Below, one piece after another: positions 27,065 through 35,439 of a DNA stretch of 64,000 nucleotides. The DNA lies in NCBI RefSeq assembly GCF_006716745.1, contig NZ_VFPP01000001.1, positions 7,513,386-7,577,385 of the forward strand, given 5' to 3'. Made by a program: the position numbers and the translations under genes. Each line of letters begins with the position of its first letter. Within the stretch, counting starts at the first letter, position 1. This DNA comes from Saccharothrix saharensis. GTDB lineage: Bacteria; Actinomycetota; Actinomycetes; Mycobacteriales; Pseudonocardiaceae. Below the pieces are notes generated by a model, which was not told where the DNA came from, did not search any database, and saw only the letters and a list, made by a program, of their open reading frames with translations.

Positions 27065-28551
27065 GGGGTGGTTCCTGTCAGCAGCCAGTGGATGGGAGCG
27101 GCGGGGTCGTCGTGGGGGTCGTGGGAGGCGGTGAGGTAGGTGACCACGAAGTAGTGGACGTGGGGGAAGTGGTGTTCCGCGGAGTGGACGAGATCGGCAT
27201 GGCCGTGGGTGATGAGCCACGCGCGGACTGCGGCCGGGCGGTCCGGGGGCTGAGTGGCGTAGGGGTGGGTGGAGCAGGGGAGGGTGTCGCCCTTTGTCAC
27301 CACGACGGCGATACGGCGAGGCGTGGCGGTGTGGTGCTCGGTGAGGGTCTCGGTGAGCAGGTCGAGCACGGTCTTGGGGTCGATGCCGGATGAGCGCGTG
27401 CCGGCGAGGACGTCAGGGTCGGCGCGGGCGCGGACGGCTGGGAGGGCGAGCGGGTCGACGACGAGGACCACGCCGTCGCTGAGGGCGAGGAAGGCCGAGT
27501 CGGCGATGCGGTCGGCGTCCTGCACGATCTCGCCTGCCGCGTCGTACAGGTGGAGGAGCCGGTTGCGCACCTGAAGGGTGTGCGAGACCGGTTGGCTCAC
27601 CGGCGTGCGCGGTGGGAACCGGCCGTCGGCGAGGAGTGCGCCGGTTTCGGCCAGCCTGCTGTCGGTGAACGGGTCCGCGGGGACGGCGTCGTGATCGGAT
27701 CGCATGCGGGCGACCGCGGTGTGCAGGAACACCGACTTGCCGGCGCCGGTGCCGCCGACCACCGGGACGTGGCGCGTGGGCATCATCTGCGTCGCGGAGG
27801 GCAGGGAGGCGTCGCAGCCGCCGCAACGCGGTGAGAGACCGCTCTTGCCGGCGATCAGCAGTGTGGGCAGTCTCCGGTCGCAGCGGCAGGTGCGGAAGAA
27901 CGCGCCCTGCGCGCCCGGGATGAGCGCGCGATGCTCGCGCCCGCAGGGGCAGACGAACACTGGGCGGGCGAGGCGGGCATGGCAGCGGGGGCACTCCGTC
28001 GTGATTCCCCGCAACATCAGGGAGAAGGACTCGAACAGCCACAAGGCGAGGGCGAGAAGTCGGAAACCCGCTACCGCGGCGGTGAGGAACACCAGCTGCA
28101 CCGACCAGGTGGTGGCCAGCAGGACGAGCGCGATGGTGTAGCCGATGGCGAAACCGGTGCGCGCGGCGGTCGCGAGGAACGGCACGGCGGGCGAGCGCGT
28201 GATGACCTGGGACTCGCGGATCGGGCGCACCCGCCGTAGCCCGTTGCCCGCGAAGCTCTCGTCGAGCTGGGTCGACATGCGCTGGTGCAGCGCCACGAAG
28301 CAGGCGACGCCGAGACGCCGGTGATCGCGCAGGGCCGGGCCGGACAGGTACCGCCGGTCGGCGGGATCGGGCAAGGTGTCCAGCGCCAGGTGCTCGGTGC
28401 TCGCCCGACCGGCGAGGCAGTCGAGCGCTTCCCGGGTGACGGCGACCAACGCCAACGTCAGGCTGAGCGCGACCGCAGCGGTCACGACCGGCCCGCTGAC
28501 CATGAGCACGACCACGGCCAGCATCAGGTAGAGGAAGAGTTGGGCGATCAC
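27061..28551 (-). CDS. Membrane-anchored zinc-ribbon GTPase (second of a GTPase pair)
   Basis: A 496-aa protein. Two N-terminal and two central hydrophobic segments (residues ~4-40 and ~125-180) are followed by zinc ribbons (C-P-R-C, C-P-C, C-R-C, C-G-G-C, residues 187-246). A P-loop GTPase follows: G-G-T-G-A-G-K-S at 266-273, D-A-A-G at 337-340 and T-K-G-D at 419-422. It resembles the paired double-GTPase families of actinobacterial conflict operons. GTG 28551 overlaps the stop of the first GTPase (GTGA). It probably sits at the membrane with its partner. Confidence 0.78.
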   Translation of the reverse strand: MIAQLFLYLMLAVVVLMVSGPVVTAAVALSLTLALVAVTREALDCLAGRASTEHLALDTLPDPADRRYLSGPALRDHRRLGVACFVALHQRMSTQLDESFAGNGLRRVRPIRESQVITRSPAVPFLATAARTGFAIGYTIALVLLATTWSVQLVFLTAAVAGFRLLALALWLFESFSLMLRGITTECPRCHARLARPVFVCPCGREHRALIPGAQGAFFRTCRCDRRLPTLLIAGKSGLSPRCGGCDASLPSATQMMPTRHVPVVGGTGAGKSVFLHTAVARMRSDHDAVPADPFTDSRLAETGALLADGRFPPRTPVSQPVSHTLQVRNRLLHLYDAAGEIVQDADRIADSAFLALSDGVVLVVDPLALPAVRARADPDVLAGTRSSGIDPKTVLDLLTETLTEHHTATPRRIAVVVTKGDTLPCSTHPYATQPPDRPAAVRAWLITHGHADLVHSAEHHFPHVHYFVVTYLTASHDPHDDPAAPIHWLLTGTTP

Positions 28552-29543
28552 GACGGGGTCCTCTCCGCGCCCCGGAAGGTCGGTATCGCACCGAACTCGG
28601 CGAGCAGCCACAGCAGCGGGTCCTCCACCCGGTAGGGCACCGGTTCGCGCCTGCCGTCCGCCCGGTCGCCGAGCGCTGTCACGGCGAAGCAGCGGTGGCG
28701 GCGGAAGGCGGTATGGGCACCGCGGATGAGGTCCGCCTTGTTCCAGCAGCCGAGCCAGGCGGTGGTCTCGTGATGGACGTCCACACCGTCGGACACGACG
28801 TAGCCGCCTGTCCGGGGCACGGGACGCAGCAGCGGCGACCCAGGGTCGACCATGTCCCACACAGTGTCCAGTTTGGTCAGTATCACGGCCAGGGGCAGGC
28901 TGATCCGGTGGTCAGGGCGCAGACCGCGCGCTGCGTGCACGGCGTCGGTGAGCCGGGCGATCCCCGCGTCGCCGGGCGCGGTCCCGGGTTCGACGGCCAG
29001 GACGAGGCCGTCAGCGTGCGCCAGGCTCTCCGCGATTCCGTCGGCGCTGTCGTAGAACGCGATCAACACTGCCCGTGCCCGCGGCCGGATGCGCAGACTG
29101 ACCAGCAGCGGCTCGGGGCCGGTGGTGCGGTGCAGGACGGTTTCGGAGACCAGCACACGGTCTCGCTCGTGCCGTAGCCTGCTCTTCTCACCGAGCACGT
29201 CGAGTGACATGCCGGGGAAGCGATTGTCCAAGTGTCCTTTCGCGACCGACCGGATGAGCGACGCCAACCAGGTGCTCTTCCCGGATCCCGCCGCCCCGGC
29301 CACGGCGACCACCTTCGGGTGGCCCTCGACGTACTCGCGCGGCACGGCCTGCCCACAGGCCGGGCACACCCGGCGGGCCATCGGAGCACGCCCGTGCGGG
29401 CACTCGCCCTTGCGCGCGGCGGACACCGGGAATTCGACCCCGGTCTCGCCGCAGCGCGAGGCGCACTGCCTCAGGTACGCCTTGGCCGGGGTCCGGGTGT
29501 GGCAGTAGGGGCAGACAGGGACGCGCCGGGTCGGGGCATGCAC
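28548..29543 (-). CDS. Soluble zinc-ribbon GTPase (first of a GTPase pair)
   Basis: A 331-aa protein. The N-terminal ~65 residues hold zinc-ribbon cysteines (C-P-Y-C, C-A-S-R-C, C-P-H-G, C-P-A-C-G). The GTPase core has G-A-A-G-S-G-K-S at 83-90, a D-S-A-D-G switch near 165 and T-K-L-D at 223-226. The start is GTG 29543, because GGAGGAG lies six bases upstream. It lies 17 bases after the FN3 gene and overlaps the second GTPase. Two GTPases with matching zinc ribbons encoded back to back suggest a heterodimeric switch. Confidence 0.8.
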   Translation of the reverse strand: MHAPTRRVPVCPYCHTRTPAKAYLRQCASRCGETGVEFPVSAARKGECPHGRAPMARRVCPACGQAVPREYVEGHPKVVAVAGAAGSGKSTWLASLIRSVAKGHLDNRFPGMSLDVLGEKSRLRHERDRVLVSETVLHRTTGPEPLLVSLRIRPRARAVLIAFYDSADGIAESLAHADGLVLAVEPGTAPGDAGIARLTDAVHAARGLRPDHRISLPLAVILTKLDTVWDMVDPGSPLLRPVPRTGGYVVSDGVDVHHETTAWLGCWNKADLIRGAHTAFRRHRCFAVTALGDRADGRREPVPYRVEDPLLWLLAEFGAIPTFRGAERTPS

Positions 29544-29560
29544 AGCGGTCTCCTCCCGGG

Positions 29561-32110
29561 TCAGGGCACGAGCAGGAGGTGGGGGGCGGGGTGGGCGAGC
29601 GCGATGGTCTCGTCCAGGGAGAACGCGCGCAGGAACACCGGCCGCCGCAGGTGGCGCGGCACCCGGAAACGGACGGGCTCGGCCGGGCCGAGGGCGGGTA
29701 GCCGCAGGACCTCGACGCCGTCCTCGGGTGCCAGTGGGCGCGACCCGGACTTGGCGACGACCGCGATGTCGGGGGCGGGTTCCGGACCGTGCACGGTGAC
29801 CAGCAGTTCGCCCCGTCGCCACCAGGCCGCGCGCCGGACGCTGTAGCGCACCTCGCGCAGCCGGGTCGAGCACACCGTGACCATGGGCCCGAACCGGCCG
29901 GAGTCCACGACCGAGACCCCGAACCAGTGTTCGCCGGGCAGGGTCGCGGTGATCCGCGCGCCCCGGCCCGCGTACGCCGACCTGCTGATCTCGAACGCGG
30001 TGGCCTGTGGGTCCAGCGGCCCGGTGGGAGGCCCGTCCAGCCGCCAGACCACCCGCGCGTCGGTGGCCCACATGGGCCACTGCCACGTCAGCACCACCTG
30101 CGGGCCGAACCGCCTGGCGTGCAGGCCGCTGACCGGCTCCAGCGGGGGAGTCGCCCGCGTCGCCGGACCGATGGCGGCGAGCGGGCCGGACACCGAGACC
30201 GGCACGAGCACCCGCTGCCCCGCCAGGTCCGCCAGGGGGACCGAAGCCCGGCCCGTGTCGCTGACCGCGACCACCCTGCCCGCGACCACCGCGTCGGCGG
30301 CACGGAGGACCTGTGGCGCGGGCGCGATCCCGTCGTACGGGACGCGGATCACCAGCGGAGTGCCGCTCTGCCTGGTCCAGGTCAGCACCACGGTGTCGCC
30401 CGAGAGGTCGGCACGCAGGTCGTCGACCTGACGCGGGTCCCCCGGGCACTCGCCGTGAACCGTCAAGCCCGCGCTGTCCGCGGGTTCGCCGACCCGGCCC
30501 GGATAGCGGGCGCGCACGAGGTATCGGTACTGCACACCGGGCACCACAGTGGTGTCGTCGAACCCGGTCCCGTCGGACGTGGTGATCTCCGCGGTGTCGC
30601 CCGACGGCGCGATCCTGGTCACCGATACCCCGACCGCTCCTGGAGGCAACCGCCAGCGGCCGTGCACCGACAGCATCGTCGACTCGACCGCCAGGTCCAG
30701 CACCTCGGGTGCCAACACGACCTCCCCGCTGTGCGCCAGCCCACCGGGAACGCCGTTCCGCAGTGTCTGCACTGTGTAGGACGTCGGCACACCGAAAGGC
30801 GGCACGTCCGACAGCGCCAAGGCGTCGGTGTCGTCGGCGATCACCGTTCCGCCTCGGCTGACCCGATAGGTCAGGCGGCCTGCGGTCGATGTCGACTCCT
30901 GCCACGCGATGACGATGGTGTCGTGGTGCACCCGCGCGGACACCTCGGTGGGAGCCATGCCTGGACAACGGCGCAGGCCCGACGTGATCGCCGGGTCGGT
31001 CAGCTCCCGGCCCGCCGCCAGGTAGCGGGCAGCCGCGTCCTCCGGCGCGGTGTCCTCCAGTTCGCGGGCAGCCGTGAGATCGGCGGCCAACCGGTCCACG
31101 GTCGCGGCCAGCGCGTCCCGGACACGCTCCCAGTCCCCGGTCAGCTGCCGGCTCGACAACACCCCGAGCGCGGCGTGCAGCCTGCCGTCGGCGACGGCTT
31201 GCCGGTAGTCGGACTCCCAATCGGATCGGTGCGTGCGTCGGCACCAGACGGCGTAGGCGAGCGTGTCGGGGTCGCGGGGGAGACCGCTCGCGACACTGCG
31301 CTGCGGTTCGGCTGCCGCGAGGAAGCTGACCTCCTGGTAGCCCAGCAGCACGGCTACCGACAGCTCGCTGAGGAACTCGTGGCGCAGCAGCGGGCTCAGT
31401 CCCTCGGGCTCTCCCAGCGCCTGTTCGACGAACTTGAGCACGGTCAGCTCAGCCTCCACACCCGCTCCTCGTCGGGTCCGCAGCTGCGCGCGCCTGCGCC
31501 GAAGTGCGTCCGCGTGGACGTCCCGGCCGCCGGAAGACAGGTTTCTCGTCAGGTACTCCCACAGGCTGGGGATGCCGAGGTCGGCGAGTGCGTCGGTGAT
31601 CCGGCGAGACTGGGGCGTGTCCGGTGGGATGTCGAGGCTCGTGGGCTCGCGCTCGACCGCCCGGTGCTGTTCGAGCGCGGCCAGCACGTCCGGGCGGCTC
31701 CAGCGGCCCGCGGACTGCCGGACGAGGGCCGTGACGGCGGCGGCGGGCATGCCTGGCGCGGACCGCAGGAATTGGTCGACCACCTTGGCGAGGGCGGTGC
31801 GTTCCGCTGCTACGGCGGTCCGGTGCACCGAGCGCTCGCGCGGATCTGCCAGCGTCCGCGCGGCGATCGGGTGCCCGCGCCGCAGCCGTTCCACGGCCCG
31901 GGTGTGCTCGCGCAGTTCGGGCGTGCCCCACAGCGCCGGGATGGAGGTCAGCGCCGAGTCGACCTCGTCGGCGGTGCAGTCGGCGGGCAGCCGGTACACC
32001 CGGAACAGGTTCCGGTGGGGCGACCACCCAGTCTCGACCGGCGTGATGACCTCGTCGAGGTAGGCGCGGACCTCGGCCTCGCGAAGTCCGGGAAGGTCGG
32101 TCTCGGTCAT
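29561..32110 (-). CDS. Large FN3-repeat protein with degenerate J-like N-terminus
   Basis: An 849-aa soluble protein. Residues ~20-100 (N-L-F-R-V-Y-R-L-P, A-D-E-V-D-S-A-L, then L-A-D-P-R-E-R-S-V) loosely recall a J domain lacking the HPD motif; this is tentative. The middle is helical. From ~430 to the end are four or more beta-sandwich repeats of fibronectin type III type, with T-Y-R-V and Y-R-Y-L-V-R-A strands. The ATG is one base after the Hsp70 stop (TGACATG), so the two are coupled. A scaffold or client-recruiting partner for the Hsp70 is the natural reading (inference). Confidence 0.7.
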   Translation of the reverse strand: MTETDLPGLREAEVRAYLDEVITPVETGWSPHRNLFRVYRLPADCTADEVDSALTSIPALWGTPELREHTRAVERLRRGHPIAARTLADPRERSVHRTAVAAERTALAKVVDQFLRSAPGMPAAAVTALVRQSAGRWSRPDVLAALEQHRAVEREPTSLDIPPDTPQSRRITDALADLGIPSLWEYLTRNLSSGGRDVHADALRRRRAQLRTRRGAGVEAELTVLKFVEQALGEPEGLSPLLRHEFLSELSVAVLLGYQEVSFLAAAEPQRSVASGLPRDPDTLAYAVWCRRTHRSDWESDYRQAVADGRLHAALGVLSSRQLTGDWERVRDALAATVDRLAADLTAARELEDTAPEDAAARYLAAGRELTDPAITSGLRRCPGMAPTEVSARVHHDTIVIAWQESTSTAGRLTYRVSRGGTVIADDTDALALSDVPPFGVPTSYTVQTLRNGVPGGLAHSGEVVLAPEVLDLAVESTMLSVHGRWRLPPGAVGVSVTRIAPSGDTAEITTSDGTGFDDTTVVPGVQYRYLVRARYPGRVGEPADSAGLTVHGECPGDPRQVDDLRADLSGDTVVLTWTRQSGTPLVIRVPYDGIAPAPQVLRAADAVVAGRVVAVSDTGRASVPLADLAGQRVLVPVSVSGPLAAIGPATRATPPLEPVSGLHARRFGPQVVLTWQWPMWATDARVVWRLDGPPTGPLDPQATAFEISRSAYAGRGARITATLPGEHWFGVSVVDSGRFGPMVTVCSTRLREVRYSVRRAAWWRRGELLVTVHGPEPAPDIAVVAKSGSRPLAPEDGVEVLRLPALGPAEPVRFRVPRHLRRPVFLRAFSLDETIALAHPAPHLLLVP

Positions 32111-32111
32111 G

Positions 32112-33638
32112 TCACCGCCGCAGGCCGGGCAGTGGCGCGACGGTGTCGGTGTCGCGGCCGCGGACCTGGGTCTCGATCTCCAGCCGCGCGCCGTTGGCCG
32201 CGTGGGCGTCGATCCGCAGCACCCCGTCGGCGCCGAGTGAGAAGTCGAGCTCGACCGGGTCGCCGCGCCTGCCGTCCCGCGGCAGCCCTTCCATGGTGCG
32301 CTCGTCGAGCCGGAGGTGGTCGGCTTCTTCGTCGGACAGCACATCCGTCATGGACTCGTACACGGCAATCCGCATCGTGGTCTGCCTGTCGCGCACGGTG
32401 CACAAGGTGTGTCGTCCGTTGGTGGGCAGCGGGGTGTTCGGGGCGATGATCCAGTGCACCGCGCTGCCGAGCGAGGGGTGTGCGGTGTCGCGCGTGATCA
32501 GCACGCCGTACCCCTTCGACGTCACGTCCACGACCTTGCGCGACTCGCCGGCAGCGACCTGGGCGGCGCCCTTGGCGACCACCAATTCCGCGTCGGCCGC
32601 GAGCCGGGGCGCGGGCAGTCGAGGGAACGCCTCGTCGAGCCTTCTCGCCACGGCGGGCGTCCGGGACATCCCACCGACCAGCAGGACGTCGTCGATCGTC
32701 GTCACCCCGGCGGCGCGGGCCTGCTCGATGAGGTCGGCGGTGAAGTCGATGGTGCGGTCGAGCAGGTCGGAGGTGGCCTTCTCGTAGTCACTGCGGGAGA
32801 TCACCATGCGGTGCACGCGGCCCTGCGTGGTCCGCAGGGTCAGCATCTGCTCGGTGGAGGTCGACAGCGCGACCTTCACCGACTGCGCCTGTCCGAGCAG
32901 AGCCGCCATCAGTCGCGGCGACGTCCGGGGATCCTCCTCGTCGGAGACGTCACCCAGCTGGTCGAGGACGAGGTCGACCAGTACCCGGTCCCAGTCGGCG
33001 CCGCCGAGACGGGCGTCCCCGCCGGTCGCCACGACACGGACCTCGTCGGGGAACATGAGCACGACGGTGACGTCGAAGGTACCGCCGCCGAGGTCGTAGA
33101 CGAGGACCGCCCGACCGGCGGGCGTGCCGCGCAGGCCGCTGGCCAGCGCCGCCGCGGTCGGTTCGTTGACCAGGTCGATCACGTCCAGCCCGGCGATGCG
33201 GGCCGCCTCGCGGGTGCGCGCCCGCTCCGCCGTCCCGAAGTAGGCGGGGACCGTGACGACGGCGCTGGCGAGCGGGCCGTCGGCGGGAACTTCGGTGCCG
33301 AGCGTCTCGAGCGCGTCCTCGACGGCCTGCCGCAGGATGAGGGCCGAGATCTGTTCGGGCCGCAGGTGCCCGCCGGGGACCGCGACGGTGTAGTCGCCGC
33401 CGATCTCGCGCTTGATCTCGGTGATCACCCGTCCCGGCTCTTGAGCGCGCTGGTCGAGCGCGAACTCACCCACCGCCGCGGTGCCGTCCGCGTCGAGGTA
33501 GACCGCCGACGGGGTGGTTGTGCGGCCCTCCCGGTTGGTCAGCACCCTGGCCTCCCCGGTGTTGTCCACCACGCAGACGCACGTGGCGGTCGTGCCGAGG
33601 TCGATTCCCAGGCGGGGACGGTCAGCGCGGGTCGTCAT
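32112..33638 (-). CDS. Hsp70-family ATPase (DnaK-like, short)
   Basis: A 508-aa protein. The actin-like ATPase has phosphate-1 L-G-I-D-L-G-T-T at 10-17, phosphate-2 V-Y-D-L-G-G-G-T-F-D near 190 and the adenosine motif L-V-G-G-M-S-R-T-P near 310. The remaining ~150 residues form a beta-type substrate-binding domain, but the alpha-helical lid of DnaK (~100 residues) is missing. It is not a housekeeping dnaK: there is no grpE/dnaJ nearby, and it is embedded in a kinase-SPFH-GTPase operon. The ATG at 33638 lies within the 3' end of the SPFH gene (17-bp overlap), preceded by GAGG. Confidence 0.87.
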   Translation of the reverse strand: MTTRADRPRLGIDLGTTATCVCVVDNTGEARVLTNREGRTTTPSAVYLDADGTAAVGEFALDQRAQEPGRVITEIKREIGGDYTVAVPGGHLRPEQISALILRQAVEDALETLGTEVPADGPLASAVVTVPAYFGTAERARTREAARIAGLDVIDLVNEPTAAALASGLRGTPAGRAVLVYDLGGGTFDVTVVLMFPDEVRVVATGGDARLGGADWDRVLVDLVLDQLGDVSDEEDPRTSPRLMAALLGQAQSVKVALSTSTEQMLTLRTTQGRVHRMVISRSDYEKATSDLLDRTIDFTADLIEQARAAGVTTIDDVLLVGGMSRTPAVARRLDEAFPRLPAPRLAADAELVVAKGAAQVAAGESRKVVDVTSKGYGVLITRDTAHPSLGSAVHWIIAPNTPLPTNGRHTLCTVRDRQTTMRIAVYESMTDVLSDEEADHLRLDERTMEGLPRDGRRGDPVELDFSLGADGVLRIDAHAANGARLEIETQVRGRDTDTVAPLPGLRR

Positions 33639-35439
33639 GCTCGTCCTCTTCCCGGTCGTAGGCCTCGGTGATCTGCGCCGGCTGCGGCCGCACGTCCTCG
33701 GTGTCCAGCACCCACACGGGAAGCTGGCCGTCACGCCGCGAGACGCCACGGACCCGCCTGGGGAGGTCGAGGACCCCGGGGTCGTTCGACGTGACGAGGA
33801 CCTGGGGGACTTGGCGACTCGCGTCGATCCGGGCCATCCGCTCCGCCGCGACCTGGTCACGGCCCAGGATGCGGACGTCCTCCTCGAGCTCCGCCGACCG
33901 CTTCAGCTTCTCCTGCTTGATGCTCTCCCTCCGCAGGTCCGTCTCCACCGCCGCGTTGATCAACTGCTGGCCGAGCTGCCTGCTCTGCTGCCGCAGCTTC
34001 GCGATGTGCCGGAACTCCTCGTTCATCTCGTCGGACTGGAACTTGATCGCACCGATGGTGGTCAGCTTGGGGGAGACGTTCTGCTCCCGCAGCGCCTGTT
34101 CGACGAGTGTCTTCAGCTCGGCGCGGACCTGGTTCTGATCGCTGATGAACTCCTCGATGAGGTGGCTGTTGGACACCTCGTTGAAGTAGCCCTTGACCAC
34201 CACACCGAGCAGGCGGGTGACCAGCCGCTGCACTGCGGCCGACTTGCGCACGCCTGCGGTGCCGTGCTCCTCGTCGTCCTCGCCGAACCGCTTGACCAGG
34301 TGCGGCGCGGTCTCCGGTGGGATGACGAAGGTCTGGGTCAGCTCGACCGACACGTGGAACCCGTCCAGGGTCACCTCGATCAGGTCCAGCTCGGAGTCAT
34401 AGCGGTCGGCGCTGACGTCCTTGCGTCCCCAGGAGAGGATCAGTTCCCGTGAGGGGATCCGCACCACGCGGGCGAAGAACGGGTTGATGGCGTAGGTGGA
34501 GCCGCCGGGGAGCACCTCCGACTGCGGACCGAACTGCCCGCCGTTGTCCAGGAAGATCCAGGGGAACTGGAAGCTCTCGTGGCCCTCGATCTTCGGCGCG
34601 GGCTCGGCGGCGTCGACCGGGTGCGCCCCTTCGGTGACGATGACGACACCGGTCTCCTCGCTCTCCACCGATACCAGTCGCAGGTCCTCCGGCTCCAGGT
34701 AGTGGTGCGACAGCGGGACCATCTCCAGGTCCAGGTGGTTCTCGGTGAGCACGTTGAACATGTCGGTGTTGATGGCGTAGTTGCCCCCACCGGGGAGCAG
34801 CGCCTGCTGCGGTCCCTGCTGCCCACCGTCGTCGAGGAACTTCACCCCGTCCTGGAAGTACTTGCACTCGACGTGCCGGGCGAGGGTGTGGCCGTACGGC
34901 ATGATCTCGCCCACCTTGGCCACCACGACGCCGATGGTCCGCAGGGGGACGTATGTGCGTTTCACGATTTTCACGTCGAAGACGGTCGGGTGGATGGCGT
35001 ACTGGCCACCGCTGTTCAGGACCTCGATCTGCGGTCCCTGCTGTCCGTCTTTGTCGAGGAAGGTCTTGAAGTCCTGGAAGTCGTCGCACGGCACGTGCCG
35101 TGCGATGGGCTGTCCGTGCTCGAGGGAGCCGCCCATCTTGGCGTGCACGATTCCGATCGAGTCGCTCGGGATGCTGATCATGTCATGGAAGACCACCCGG
35201 TAGAGCCAGCGTGGCCGGAAGTAGATGCGACCGCCGCGCAGCAACTTGCTCTGCCGGTCCACCGCCTCGGCGAGCGAATCGGCGTGCCGGAACGAGCTGT
35301 ACCTCCGGTTCACGACGACGAACTGCCCCAGCGGAACGTTCACGACCGACCTCTTGACCTGTTGCACGACCAGCACGAGGAAACCCAGCCCGGCCAGCAC
35401 CCAGAGCCCCGACACCACGAACCCGATGACGTCATCCAC
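33622..35439 (-). CDS. SPFH/Band 7 (flotillin-like) membrane protein with internal triplicate repeat
   Basis: A 605-aa protein. One N-terminal membrane segment (residues ~5-27) is followed by a 28-residue motif repeated three times (~127, ~201, ~297) with pattern F-L-D-x-G-G-Q-x-G-P-Q then Y-A-I-N/H-P. SPFH-like beta/alpha domains follow to ~450, then a long charged helix (~480-560: R-Q-Q-S-R-Q-L-G, R-R-E-S-I-K-Q-E-K-L-K-R) for oligomerisation. SPFH proteins form membrane cages. GTG 35439 has GAGGAG seven bases upstream and overlaps the kinase stop by 8 bp. It could form a platform on which the Hsp70 and GTPases act. Confidence 0.77.
   Translation of the reverse strand: MDDVIGFVVSGLWVLAGLGFLVLVVQQVKRSVVNVPLGQFVVVNRRYSSFRHADSLAEAVDRQSKLLRGGRIYFRPRWLYRVVFHDMISIPSDSIGIVHAKMGGSLEHGQPIARHVPCDDFQDFKTFLDKDGQQGPQIEVLNSGGQYAIHPTVFDVKIVKRTYVPLRTIGVVVAKVGEIMPYGHTLARHVECKYFQDGVKFLDDGGQQGPQQALLPGGGNYAINTDMFNVLTENHLDLEMVPLSHHYLEPEDLRLVSVESEETGVVIVTEGAHPVDAAEPAPKIEGHESFQFPWIFLDNGGQFGPQSEVLPGGSTYAINPFFARVVRIPSRELILSWGRKDVSADRYDSELDLIEVTLDGFHVSVELTQTFVIPPETAPHLVKRFGEDDEEHGTAGVRKSAAVQRLVTRLLGVVVKGYFNEVSNSHLIEEFISDQNQVRAELKTLVEQALREQNVSPKLTTIGAIKFQSDEMNEEFRHIAKLRQQSRQLGQQLINAAVETDLRRESIKQEKLKRSAELEEDVRILGRDQVAAERMARIDASRQVPQVLVTSNDPGVLDLPRRVRGVSRRDGQLPVWVLDTEDVRPQPAQITEAYDREEDEHDDPR

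Noticed and set aside
29789-32449. 886-codon plus-strand frame opposite the FN3 gene
   Set aside because: High-GC antisense artefact: Arg/Gly/His-rich with no domain, while the minus strand carries FN3 repeats and coupled starts.
32112-33638. Housekeeping dnaK
   Set aside because: It lacks the C-terminal lid, has no grpE/dnaJ neighbours and is coupled inside a kinase-SPFH-GTPase operon on an island.
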